Shown piece after piece: positions 1 through 20,862 of a DNA stretch of 64,000 bases (position 1 is the stretch's first letter; every line of letters starts with the position of its first letter). The DNA is from Bolinopsis microptera. Lineage: Eukaryota > Ctenophora > Tentaculata > Lobata > Bolinopsidae. The position numbers and the translations under genes are program-made. The stretch lies in assembly GCF_026151205.1 (NCBI RefSeq), contig NC_087073.1, positions 868,001 to 932,000 on the forward strand, in the 5' to 3' direction. A model generated the notes under the pieces. That model saw nothing but the letters and a program-made list of their open reading frames with translations, did not search any database and was not told the origin of the DNA.

Positions 1-201
1 TGGGGGGTACCTGGTAGATGGTGTTGGGGGTACCTGGTAGATGGTGTTGGGGGGTACCTGGTAGATGGTGTTGGGGGGTACCTGGTAGATGGTGTTGGGG
101 GGTACCTGGTAGATGGTGTTGGGGGGGACCTGGTAGATGATGTTGGGGGTACCTGGTAGATGGTGTTGGGGGGGTACCTGGTAGATGGTGTTGGGGGGTA
201 C
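1..201. repeat. ~25-bp tandem array starting at a splice donor
   Basis: About eight copies of a 24-25 bp unit with the core GGTACCTGGTAGATGG. On the minus strand each unit reads CATCTACCAG followed by GTACCCC. This is the last bases of the exon at 202-314 plus its donor, so the array looks like serial duplication of that exon-intron boundary. It runs off the left edge of the window. Confidence 0.9.
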
Positions 202-314
202 CTGGTAGATGGTGTTGGACAGCAGATCTCGTCTCCCCATGCTGGCCGGCACATTTACCAAGACGACTTGGCAGCTGATAACAGGCTCAAAAGAGCTCGC
301 TTCTATATCTCCCC
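202..314 (-). CDS. Internal exon of an unrecognised gene (partial, runs off left edge)
   Basis: On the minus strand an open stretch of about 37 codons lies between a possible acceptor (AACAG at 315-319) and a donor CAG|GTACCC at 202/201. It reads GDIEASSFEPVISC, then QVVLVNVPASMGRRD, then LLSNTIYQ. I do not recognise the family. The support is indirect: the tandem array just downstream repeats the end of this reading frame with its donor, as arrays do next to well-supported exons elsewhere in this window. The acceptor has a poor pyrimidine tract, so the 5' boundary is uncertain. A + strand reading also gives an open frame (to 357) but lacks such support. Later exons would lie left of the window. 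Confidence 0.35.
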
Positions 315-924
315 CTGTTCTTCAGATCAGTTTAATTCTGTTTGTTGGTTTCGGTAGCTGCAACCTCTTAAAGGCTCATTTCAAGTTAGACAGGATCATT
401 TTACTCTCTGGACCGGTATGTTGAAGTTAAAAATTATAGGCACAGTTAAATTTGTAGGGCAAACGTTTCAAGTTTACCCTAGTCTCAAATAACTATTAAA
501 TCTGCAAGAAGATTGACTAGATAATATTGATTGATAATCTAATGATTGACACACATCACGACTATAAACAAAACACAGCTGACACGCGTAACAAATCCAA
601 TAATGTCAGCATGGCAATAAAGACCAGGAGGTACTTACTAAGTACCTCCTGGTCTAAGTAACTTAGGCCACAAACCAAAGGAGCATTTTCACATTATCTG
701 AGTGATAGTAACACTATACCCTGCTGAGAGTGGCTGAAAACAAACAACTCGTCGGAAATTTATTGGAATCGAGCGCTAATCAAGACCACGTGAGTGATGT
801 TCGGAAGCACTTAATCAGTTAACAATCCAATGAGCTGTCAAACTTGACATACAAATGTGAAAATGCTATTTATTCTCTTGGTACTGACAGGCATTGCTAG
901 AAACATCTCTAATTCATTTCTAAT
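315..924. other. No supported feature
   Basis: AT-rich unique sequence. A small hairpin, AGGTACTTA/TAAGTACCT, lies at about 627-655. I see no exon, RNA gene or transposon end. Confidence 0.5.
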
Positions 925-1276
925 TTCTATTTCTATTTCTATCTCTATCTCTATTTCTATCTCTATTTCTATCTCTATTTCTATATCTATTTCTATATCT
1001 ATTTCTATTTCTATTTCTATTTCTATCTCTATTTCTATCTCTATTTCTATCTCTATTTCTATCTCTATTTCTATTTCTATTTCTATTTCTATTTCTATTT
1101 CTATCTCTATTTCTATCTCTATTTCTATCTCTATTTCTATCTCTATTTCTATCTCTATTTCTATCTCTATTTCTATCTCTATTTTTATCTCTATCTCTAT
1201 CTCTATTTCTATCTCTATTTCTATCTCTATTTCTATCTCTATTTCTATCTCTATTTCTATCTCTATTTCTATCTCA
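925..1276. repeat. TTTCTA/TCTCTA microsatellite
   Basis: About 350 bp of alternating TTTCTA and TCTCTA hexamers, effectively a 12-bp higher unit. The Ile-Ser open frame across it is a by-product of the hexamer period and is not a gene. Confidence 0.95.
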
Positions 1277-3343
1277 TCTCCAATTCATTTCTATCTATAT
1301 CGGTTTGTGATTCTGTTGAAAAAGATATGCACAGGCATAATTTGGTATTAAATAAGCGGTATTAAATTCATAGGCAAACAATGATGAGCAGTTCCCCGAT
1401 TATAGTCAAAGTTTAGCTCCTGCTACTCCTGCACCTTATACTACATGAACTTGTATCTTAACTTTGTCTCAAAGTATAATAAAAGTTTGTACACGCGAAA
1501 TAGACGAACAATACAATGTCAAGTGGAAATTACAGTTAAAGTTAGAAAATAATGATGCATCAGATTCTTCGTCACGCTCATTAGTTTTATATTTCTTAAT
1601 ACAAACAATGACCATCTGCACAACATTTCCCTCTGAAAAGATAACCACATTCTTTTGTAGTGGTCCACTGTGTGGCCTGCCGAGTTGATGCTTACGAAAA
1701 GTGAAAGATTCTGGAATTTACGGGCTTTGCCATTGCCAAATGCTGATTAAAGGTGGACTGTTCATGCGGAGAGCTTGCGTTTAAAGTTCATGATGACTAT
1801 TGACTAGTAGCCATTGCATTAAAGATATGAAACTGTAAAATAAGATGCAAACTCCACAGAACGGTAAAATTATCACTCACTAGTCACTACTCAGTAACAG
1901 CTTGTCGTAATGTGAGCAGTTTGCTACAGCATAATCCAATTCAAATGATTGGTGTGCCTCGACGCTGTGCCTGCCAATAGCTCGAGACAATCTATGGACT
2001 TGCACATTTTGCGTTGTTGGAGAGTGACTCAGTAACAGGAGGAGAGAGCTAATATTATTACAGAGTGCAAAAATAACAGTCATATTCACGACTCAAGCGT
2101 TAGGATTACACGAGCCTGTCAACGTAAATAAACTTGAAGAAAAATGTGATGCACAGCGTCAAAATACTGGACTGCACTGATTAACATTGGAGAGCTAATT
2201 ACACGAAACAGTGTTCAACTGAAACATGAAGTAATGCAGGTCGCATGTTCTACCAAGTGCGCTTGCACATCAAATTTTAACTTCTATGAGGATGACAGAC
2301 GACATGATCGCAATGAAAACAATTTTAGTGAAGACCGCAATTCTTGATAACAACATGACAAGTATAGCACTATTGCTTGCCTCGGACAATGAGCTTTGTG
2401 GAGAGGACACTCCACATAACAAGATGCATTATAACATTGTTTTACTGCTTAAAATGCGTGTCAAGCCTCGCAGTTGTAATTACACCAATAATTTTGGTTT
2501 TAATACCTTTTTTCCCTGACATTTTATAGTATATTAGTAACATTTTTACCACAAAATGTGACTGTGGGGCCACCTTCTGCTCATCGAAACTTCGTCTCAC
2601 ATGATCAGTGGCATGTGCTAGTAATAAGCATCAGACTTTAAGTTATTTTTGACAACTGCAAATACTGAATGGAGTTGGATTAGCAACATATTTAAAGAGA
2701 TACGATGGTTTAACTTGTAGAAGCTTTCAATAAACATGTGTTAATCGTCGTCAGCTGCAAATAGTTTGGAGACGTCTAGAAACTGCACCAAGTGAACAGT
2801 TTAATAATAATAGTATGTATCTACATATGTAATCTCCTAACAGAACTGTTCTCATAGGTGGAATATTTAAAATAAACAACAAAGACACATTGATAATAAG
2901 TTGTAATCTCAACTTTTAAATAACTGATCACATGAATAGTTTTATAAATATTGATAAATTAAACAAAGGTTCAAGCCTGATAAAGAACGCTCTTTCTTAC
3001 TTACTGAAATCAAATCAATCGATTTCTTCATACAAAGGAGTCCGAGACGAAAAAAATGTATGTGATTGACTATTAAAAGTGTGTAATCAAAACTGATAAA
3101 CTGCGAAATATCGCCAATATGGCAGGCTAGTTCTTCCCTAATCAAACTGCCAAGATAAGGTCAGTTTGTAGTTTGTAGTCTTTTTCCCGACAAATTAACA
3201 GAAGAACTTTTCCGTAGATCTCTCAATTTCAGACGGAAGGTCAGTCAAACCAAGTCGACACTGACCATAATAAATTACCGCAAATCCTTAAAACCACTGA
3301 GACACCATAAAAATGTACAAAACATTAAAAAATTAAGATCTTT
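1277..3343. other. No supported feature
   Basis: About 2.1 kb of AT-rich, non-repetitive sequence. Short open frames on both strands show no splice context, family motif or coding-like composition. It may be intron of the edge gene or intergenic. Confidence 0.45.
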
Positions 3344-4527
3344 TCAAGAGTTCTTAGCAAGAGATCCCTCCATTCTTTGCCTCTCCTTGTCGTCCCGAGT
3401 GAAAGGCGAGGATTTGAAAGAGGATTCTTCTCCAGCAGCTAAGGACTCTGGGGGAATGGAATAATAATTGGCTTAACTAGAAACAGATAGCTAAAATAAA
3501 ACTATAAAAATAATTTGGCTATGCGATAGATAAGGATAACCGATAATATGGATAAGTTTACCTGCAATTCTAGAATCTCTCTCGTCTTTCACTGCACAGG
3601 CTCTCCCAGCTATATTTTTACCGGATGGTCTGACGGACTCGAATAACTGCAGGGAATGTGTACTGATGAAACATGCTAACACTTTGTGTTTAACATTAAA
3701 TATCGCTATAGCATAATGCTCGGGCCAGAATTTATGACACGTTTTTTGCAAAGAATTCATATTTATATACTGTTAATCTGACAGACGTGCGGACGCCACA
3801 TTATTACCTGGCCACCAAGGTAGACAGTCCCTATAATGCCCACCAGTCCTGCTCCAGCTTTACCTGGTTACCTGATTACCTGGTTACCTGGTTACATTAT
3901 TACCTGGCCACCAAGGTAGACAGTCCCTATAAGGCCCACCAGTCCTGCTCCCGCTGGTTACCTGGTTACCTGGTTACCTGGTTACCTGGTTACCTGGTTA
4001 CCTGGTTACCTGGTTACCTGGTTACCTGGTTACCTGGTTACCTGGTTACATTATTACCTGGCCACCAAGGTAGACAGTCCCTATAAGGCCCACCAGTCCT
4101 GCTCCAGCTGGTTACCTGGTTACCTGGTTACCTGGTTACCTGGTTACCTGGTTACCTGGTTACCTGGTTACCTGGTTACATTATTACCTGGCCACCAAGG
4201 TAGACAGTCCCTATAAGGCCCACCAGTCCTGCTCCCGCTTTACCTGGTTACCTGGTTACCTGGTTACCTGGTTACCTGGTTACCTGGTTACCTGGTTACC
4301 TGGTTACCTGGTTACCTGGTTACATTATTACCTGGCCACCAAGGTAGACAGTCCCTATAAGGCCCACCAGTCCTGCTCCAGCTTTACCTGGTTACCTGGT
4401 TACCTGGTTACCTGGTTACCTGGTTACCTGGTTACATTATTACCTGGCCACCAAGGTAGACAGTCCCTATAAGGCCCACCAGTCCTGCTCCAGCTTTTAT
4501 CAGATCCTTAGCTGCTGTTCCAGACAT
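3344..4527 (-). CDS. 90-residue single-pass membrane protein, family not recognised
   Basis: Three exons join in phase: 4444-4527 (ATG, 28 codons, donor CAG|GTAATA), 3562-3646 (acceptor CTGCAG, donor GCAG|GTAAAC) and 3344-3447 (acceptor CCCAG, stop TGA). They give 90 residues. The start MSGTAAKDLIKAG leads into a Gly/Leu/Val-rich hydrophobic stretch (about residues 9-27, LVGLIGTVYLGG). A polar, highly charged tail follows, containing VKDERDSRIAESLAAGEE and ending RMEGSLAKNS. An acceptor TTTTAG lies 2 bases before the ATG, so a 5' non-coding exon probably exists. The layout, with a short N terminus, one hydrophobic helix and a charged tail, fits a small organelle-membrane protein, but I cannot name the family. 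Intron 1 holds five extra copies of the exon 1 end (see 3790-4443). The exon structure is well supported; the function is unknown. Confidence 0.7.
3790..4443. repeat. Higher-order array: TTACCTGG octamers plus five copies of a coding-exon end
   Basis: Runs of the octamer TTACCTGG alternate with a ~50-bp segment at about 3808-3862, 3900-3955, 4050-4110, 4188-4242 and 4325-4385. The segment is nearly identical to the last ~50 bases of the adjacent exon (4444-4494) plus its donor. Read on the minus strand, each copy ends GGTGGCCAG|GTAATAATG like the real donor. The array fills most of intron 1 of the 90-residue gene. Confidence 0.95.
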
Positions 4528-5281
4528 TCCTAAAAGAGAGATCGCTATTTTATTTATTTGTTTTATTTTATGGTTGAAGAGGTATCAATATCTTATTAAA
4601 CTGCATGGCTAAGTTATCATGGTTTCTGTAACGTTCGGCACTGATATTGATAGTATCAGATTACATAAGAATGTGAATAAGCCTTGATGTGACTTCCATT
4701 ATTGAGCAGAACAAGTAAATAGAGAAGAAAACAAATAATGATTTTAGGAAATGAAATTTCATCAACATAAAGTTTAAATTCCCAGATAAAACACAATCTT
4801 TTAATTATTACTTCTTTTTTTCAGCACAACATTAAGCAATTCTACCAAAAACCGTGTGATTAGAAGTAAATTTAATTCTGATTTCTATTTTCAAACATTA
4901 TTTTTGAAATGAAAACTAATATAACGTATGCTAACTCTAAATAAATTAATGTCCATAAAAAAATTGTATCATAACGGTTTCTGAAAAAATGGAAATTTGA
5001 TACATTTTTTATAAATTTGCGAAGGTATTTACATTTGGCTAAAGGTACATGGTGGTATCTTAAGTATTTACTCTACTTATCACAAGTTATAAAGCAACAA
5101 TTCACACACAATGTTAAATAAAGTTCTGACACTAATTTAAAATTGGAACAAAAACAAGTTAAAGGTCACGTGCAATATGGCTCACGTGCAATGCCCTTAT
5201 AAGGACATCACGTGCAATTCTCCAGTTCTTCAGTCTAAATTAACATGAATGTGTACAGCCTACAGCACGGAAATTACATCA
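4528..5281. other. Intergenic, no supported feature
   Basis: AT-rich spacer between the 90-residue gene (5' side) and the tollip stop codon. Two CACGTG sites occur near 5166-5213. It probably includes tollip 3' UTR. No other gene seen. Confidence 0.5.
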
Positions 5282-12314
<7,033 letters not shown>

Positions 12315-12735
12315 TAAGTTATATAGCTATAGCTATATAACTTAACTATACAGCTATATAACTTAACTATACAGCTATATAACTTAACTATACAGCTATA
12401 TAACTTAACTATACAGCTATATAACTTAACTATATAGCTATATTATAGTATAGCTATACAGTTAAGTTATATAGCTATATAACTTAACTACAACTTAACT
12501 TAAGTTATATAGCTATAGCTATATAACTTAACTATACAGCTATATAACTTAACTATATAGCTATATTATAGTATAGCTATATAGTTAAGTTATATAGCTA
12601 TATAACTTAACTACAACTTAACTTAAGTTATATAGCTATAGCTATATAACTTAACTTATACAACTTAACTTAAGTTATATAGCTATAGCTATATAACTTA
12701 ACTATATAGCTATATTAAAGTATAGCTCTATTATA
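12315..12735. repeat. AT-rich palindromic array upstream of the tollip start
   Basis: Repeated TATAGCTATATAACTTAAC blocks in both orientations, partly palindromic (TATATAGCTATA). The same AACTTAACTATA string occurs in the first codons of tollip (ATGCAACTTAACTATAAC on the minus strand), so the array abuts or grew from the start of that exon. It should extrude hairpins easily. Confidence 0.9.
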
Positions 12736-12879
12736 GTGCTTTTACAATAGTTGACAGAATATTTAGAGGAAACCATGATACGTCACTGAAACCTTTTAAA
12801 AAGCCTGACGAAATGTTCTTGACACTAATATTATAGATGTCAAAGATGGAAGACTAATTAGGATATCTTAATAATAGAC

Positions 12880-13163
12880 TGGTCGAGCGAACTTCAGAGC
12901 GAACTTCAGAGCGAACTTCAGAGCGAACTTCAGAGCGAACTTCAGAGCGAACTTCAGAGCGAACTTCAGAGCGAACTTCAGAGCGAACTTCAGAGCGAAG
13001 TTCAGAGCGAACTTCAGAGCGAACTTCAGAGCGAACTTCAGAGCGAACTTCAGAGCGAACTTCAGAGCGAACTTCAGAGCGAACTTCAGAGCGAACTTCA
13101 GAGCGAACTTCAGAGCGAACTTCAGAGCGAACTTCAGAGCGAACTTCAGAGCGAACTTCAGGG
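12880..13163. repeat. 12-bp array AGAGCGAACTTC
   Basis: About 23 copies of a 12-bp unit with one point variant (GAAGTTC) near 12998. Frames stay open on the minus strand because 12 is a multiple of three. No coding evidence. Confidence 0.97.
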
Positions 13164-13487
13164 AAACATTTAATATACCGTCACAGTACTGAGATACTTC
13201 AGCCAATGTGTACAGTAAGCTATAACAGCTGTAATCAGTGTTAAAGTACTAGACCGGATATATGATAGACTAATTAAATAATTAATTAACTAATTAATGA
13301 GTAAGTTAGTGGACCTGGTTCTGGTTTCCAGTCGGAGGAAGGAAGGGGGTAGAGGTCCGAGAACCACCTGATCCCTTCTCTGGCTTGCACTAGTCATCAG
13401 AGTTTACATTCTACAGTGCTGTGTGTATAATGTACTTTAGGTTAAGGCGTGTAATGTACAATGAAATGTATAGAGTGCTGCTAACAG

Positions 13488-14360
13488 GTGTATATTGTAT
13501 ACCTTAGCAACACCTGCTAGTGTATACTGTATACCTTAGCAACACCTGCTAGTGTATACTGTATACCTTAGCAACACCTGCTAGTGTATACTGTATACCT
13601 TAGCAACACCTGCTAGTGTATACTGTATACCTTAGCAACACCTGCTAGTGTATACTGTATACCTTAGCAACACCTGCTAGTGTATACTGTATACCTTAGC
13701 AACACCTGCTAGTGTATACTGTATACCTTAGCAACACCTGCTAGTGTATACTGTATACCTTAGCAACACCTGCTAGTGTATACTGTATACCTTAGCAACA
13801 CCTACTAGTGTATACTGTATACCTTAGCAACACCTGCTAGTGTATACTGTATACCTTAGCAACACCTGCTAGTGTATACTGTATACCTTAGCAACACCTG
13901 CTAGTGTATACTGTATACCTTAGCAACACCTGCTAGTGTATACTGTATACCTTAGCAACACCTGCTAGTGTATACTGTATACCTTAGCAACACCTGCTAG
14001 TGTATACTGTATACCTTAGCAACACCTGCTAGTGTATACTGTATACCTTAGCAACACCTGCTAGTGTATACTGTATACCTTAGCAACACCTGCTAGTGTA
14101 TACTGTATACCTTAGCAACACCTGCTAGTGTATACTGTATACCTTAGCAACACCTGCTAGTGTATACTGTATACCTTAGCAACACCTGCTAGTGTATACT
14201 GTATACCTTAGCAACACCTTCTAGTGTATTCTGTATACCTTAGCAACACCTGCTAGTGTATACTGTATACCTTAGCAACACCTGCTAGTGTATACTGTAT
14301 ACCTTAGCAACACCTGCTAGTGTATACTGTATACCTTAGCAACACCTGCTAGTGTATACT
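13488..14360. repeat. 32-bp satellite, ~27 copies
   Basis: Units contain ACCTGCTAGTGTATACTG and TATACCTTAGCAAC. Copies are nearly identical, with only a handful of variants (for example CCTACTAG, CCTTCTAG). It is intergenic between tollip and emc5. Confidence 0.97.
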
Positions 14361-15002
14361 TTAGCAAGCAGGGAGAGCCTGGCTTACCTTCAGATACTCG
14401 AGATTATCATGGTATCGTCATTTTAAATTCATGTGCTCGGAATAAGAATACTTCGCTGTCAAAATGACAATTATTTGAATTATTAATAGCTATTTAGTCA
14501 AGGAGGAATAAATACAAATCGGTATTCAAATAAATTACAGGTTTCTTGAAACTGGACGAAAGCATTAGACCCAAATTTTAAGATTTAATTCCTAATTCTA
14601 ATTCATAGTGATACGAAGTTCCGAATTTCAGTTGATAAACTTAAGTAATATTAATCATGATACAACTCACTATAAATCAGAAAATCAGCTGACTAAAGAG
14701 GAATAGAAATTGTAAATATAGACTATCTAGAAGTAAAACTAGTTCAAGTAAAAATAAAAATATTTCTGTTCAACAGGGTCAAACAATCACTATTGGGCTC
14801 AGGAGTTCGGACAAAAAACTCAAAATCTTATAACAATACAGTTAATAATCGCGACAAATCTGAAATCATCCAATTAGAAATGTTCAGTTTATCACGATAC
14901 ATACTCATAAGTTGATATAATATCAAACCAGTTTTACCCAAATAAAAACACACAAAAATCAGATTAAGGTATGAACTCCCAAGCGACCGTTTTGTTGAGA
15001 GA
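14361..15002. other. Intergenic / emc5 3' flank
   Basis: AT-rich unique sequence downstream of the emc5 stop, probably including its 3' UTR. The minus-strand open frame at 14828-15082 is the emc5 last exon read out of frame. Confidence 0.5.
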
Positions 15003-16379
15003 TCAGCTATAAATGATGGAGTGTATAGATCTGCCACGGTGGGCAAAGTGGTAAAATGAGGGTACGTTAGTAATACTATCAAGAGTCTTCCTGTTCAAGT
15101 CGTTAGTTGCGCTGATGTCTTTAAACTCTCCCGCTACCTGCAAATAGACAACTAATTATTGCAATTCAGTTAGATATAACTTATTGTTCTTAGTTTTACT
15201 ATCAAACTTTTTTAATCCTAGTAAGTGTAACTTTGCTATACACTTGTACATACTATATTATATATATATATATTATGTACAAGTGTTATTAAACTTTCAC
15301 GCAATTATTTTTTATAGAATTAGCAGTGTTTTATCACTAAGTACCGAAAAATACGTCATCTGCGCGGTAATTTTCCGAAAGTTAGTTAAGAAGAAAGTTA
15401 GTTAACGAGAAAGTTAAGTATTTCAAATTCCATGTAAAGTGTAAACTTTAAATGAGCTCAGAACCGATGTATGCTGGGTATTCGTCGAGAAAAGGCCAGA
15501 TATTAATGCAATTTTGGATGAGCTACATTTGCTTTGACATTGCATGGCTGAGCAAATTCTTTTAAAAATTGAAAGTAAGGTATTGAATTAAGTGAAGAGT
15601 AACGGATATGCTATTTTCTTATTACGTCATTAAATTCCTTGAAAACTTAGCATATGCCAAGGATTCATATTTTGATAAAGTAAAATTCTAATGACTATAT
15701 AATTTAAATATTAGTATATGTGTCCTGTCCCGGGGTCTTTTAAAATGGAATAGGATTATAATACGCCTTTAGTAATAGATATCCGGTATTAAAATTAAGT
15801 TATACGTATAGTCCTTATCTAATAAAAATAGTTCCAGTGATTATGTGGCTCCTGCTTTGTGTTGGTTAATTAATTATTGTATAATCAGGTTTATCTAGTT
15901 GAGTTAGCTGTCATCCAGCCTCACAGTATGCAACTTATATTAGTCAATTTGTTCTATTAGTTGTACATCAAAATAATGTAAGTGTAATTTTGAATGGCTG
16001 AAATGTAATGCTTGAATCTTCATTCTCAATACATAATATAATAATTAATCGAATTTTCAAATTTAATGAATTGTTAATTTATGTATGCTCACTCACCTTG
16101 GAAATACCAAAGCAGGCTATAACAAATCCAATAACGCATTGAGTGGTGATATCGACTGGTAAACCTGCACAGAGATAAGATGAGTTGATTGTAACTCTGT
16201 AATCAACACAAGGGAGTTAACACGAAATAAAATTAAGAAATAAAATGAAAGGAGGTGTTATTAATACCATCATAGGGCTGCTCGGAGAGTCTGAGGTTAG
16301 CGCGGTGGTGCGCAGAGCCGAGTCCCGCGTGCAGTACCATCAACATCCCCACCAACACACATCCTCTACCAAGGTTCAT
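15003..16379 (-). CDS. mmgt1: EMC5 / MMGT1, ER membrane protein complex subunit 5
   Basis: Three exons join in phase: 16268-16379, 16097-16164 and 15003-15137. They give 104 residues; the human protein is 131. The first membrane segment VLVGMLMVLHAGLGSAHHR and the following NLRLSEQPYDGLPVDI match the family pattern AQHRSYMRLTE..LPIDI. The second segment is CVIGFVIACFGISK. The exon 3 block VAGEFKDISATNDLNRK, then PSFYHFAHRGR, is the conserved cytosolic part, after which the protein stops early. EMC5 is a two-pass core subunit of the EMC, which inserts tail-anchored and polytopic proteins into the ER membrane. The chosen ATG (16379) gives MNLGRGCVLVGM. The region just upstream is a tandem array flanked by duplicated exon sequence, so the exact start is less certain, and an internal ATG at GMLMVL is possible. 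Confidence 0.88.
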
Positions 16380-16545
16380 TACATACATTCTGACCTGTGG
16401 TTACTAGAGGTTACTATTGGTTACTAGTGGTTACTATTGGTTACTATTGGTTACTATTGGTTACTATTGGTTACTATTGGTTACTATTGGTTACAGGGGG
16501 TTACTATGGTTACATCCCCACCAGCACACATCCTGACCTGTGTTC
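16343..16545. repeat. GGTTACTA-type array flanked by copies of emc5 exon 1 sequence
   Basis: About eleven GGTTACTATT/GGTTACTAGT units (16389-16514). They are flanked by two copies of CATCCCCACCARCACACATCC (left about 16343, right about 16514) and of CTGACCTGTG (left about 16384, right about 16532). The left copy lies inside emc5 coding exon 1 and has an extra ~24 bp that includes the proposed start codon. Confidence 0.88.
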
Positions 16546-16840
16546 TAGGGGGCAGTGTTAGCAGAACGAATAGTAAATTTAAAAGTTTTAGTTTTAAGAG
16601 GGATTTGAGGGAATTTGAGGGAATTTGGGTGATTTTTAGTTGGCATTTTGGACGATGTTATATTTTTCAGGGTAAAACACTTTAAAGTATACGATACATT
16701 TGGGTTCTGGAAGAGTAAAAAGTTGGGTATATAGAATTTGTTTCTAATGCATTCCGCAGAAGGATGTGCAAATTTATAGCATTATTATGAAAATATGCAG
16801 AGCGGCCGGGAGAGTGCTTTAAGTGACCTGTTTAAGTGAC

Positions 16841-16872
<32 letters not shown>

Positions 16873-18236
16873 GGGGACTTTAATTAAGTGAAACAGTACC
16901 CGTGACTATCATCTAAAATATATTATGTACATTGTACAATTTAATGATATATAATTTATGAAACCCATTAGTTTGCTGTGATGATCGGACACTGTTTCGC
17001 ATTACCTACTCGTGTCTTTTAACAGCTTTGTCAGACGTAAATAGTTGAAATTGTGATCATCATTTTAAAATCAGAAAAATTATCATGTGACTACCATGTA
17101 AAATTTCTCAAAACATTGTAATTTTTCGATATTGATATGATAGTCATTGTATCACTTCTATTATGCGTAGTGTCAATTACCATGGTCATTGACACTACGT
17201 CTAGTTTTTGGAAATTTAACGCAATATAAGACCACATTTTCAACCAGTCAAAATCTCCTGTGGTCCTGGATCAGTTTCAGTAACATTCCACACACTCATG
17301 AAGATAACACATTTATCTGACATTAATATATGAACGAAAAATGAACGTGAATTTGAATCATTTTAAACATGTTTTATGACATCATGTCACATGACTGATA
17401 AATTCCATTTAAAAATGCAGATACAATAACATGATTACTACTGGTTACTAGTGGTTACTATTGGTAACGTACAGTTTCCACAGTTACTAAATCAAAACAC
17501 CACGTGTCAACGTAAATCTGGAAATCACTATTCCAACTTATACTTAAAGCAGTGTGCCCTTTGAATACGATATCAACTTTATTAAAACCTAAAATCCAGT
17601 GACAACTGACACCGTGATGGCTTTCTGGTCACTCTTATCTTCCAACAATGAACACGATCACATCTACTACTCCAGCAATAAGTATCATGATGCTCCTTCC
17701 GGATAATCGTTATAAAATGTTATTAGTGTTAAAATATGTTCTGCTATTTAAGTATCATGGCATTTATATTTTGCTTGTCATGCAATATAAAATAAATTTA
17801 GGGCAGCAATAATGTCCACAATCCATATACTTTACATTTTCAAATACATAAATACTTGTTTTCAATTTTAACAGTTAAAAAAATGGAAAAATACTTTAAT
17901 CTCAGTAAGTTTCTCTTTTGTTCAACTCTGATCTGCGAAAGGTATGTGCCCGCACTCTCATCCAATTATAATAATTGGTTTGTAATTAATTGATAGTATC
18001 CTCCGCAAGCATTCTATCAACTTTATCAACGGCACTTGCAACTGATCACCTCATCATCGTCCTCATCAAGTAACCATAGTAACACTACTAGTTACAAGTC
18101 ATGCTCAGCTAAAATCAGTCCTCGACTTTTAGGAAATTCGCATTTAACACAATGAATCTGTCTGACGGCACTGGAACTGATGGGTCTTAATCGCAGCAAT
18201 AGATTATAGAAAAGTAAAAAAGTGACCCTGGAGGTT
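16546..18236. other. Intergenic, no supported gene
   Basis: AT-rich spacer. It contains a (CT)n tract at 16842-16869, a short hairpin with CGTAGTGTCAAT (about 17166-17200) and a brief GGTTACTA cluster at 17435-17468. No exon seen. Confidence 0.5.

Positions 18237-20862
<2,626 letters not shown>

Noticed and set aside
160-357. + strand exon ending at 357
   Set aside because: The minus-strand reading has a donor that the adjacent array copies; the + frame has no comparable support.
857-1351. 164-codon Ile/Ser frame, and the similar Leu/Ser frame at 9539-10120
   Set aside because: Microsatellite translations.
13488-14360. CRISPR-like regular repeats
   Set aside because: Head-to-tail satellite with no spacers, in a eukaryotic genome.
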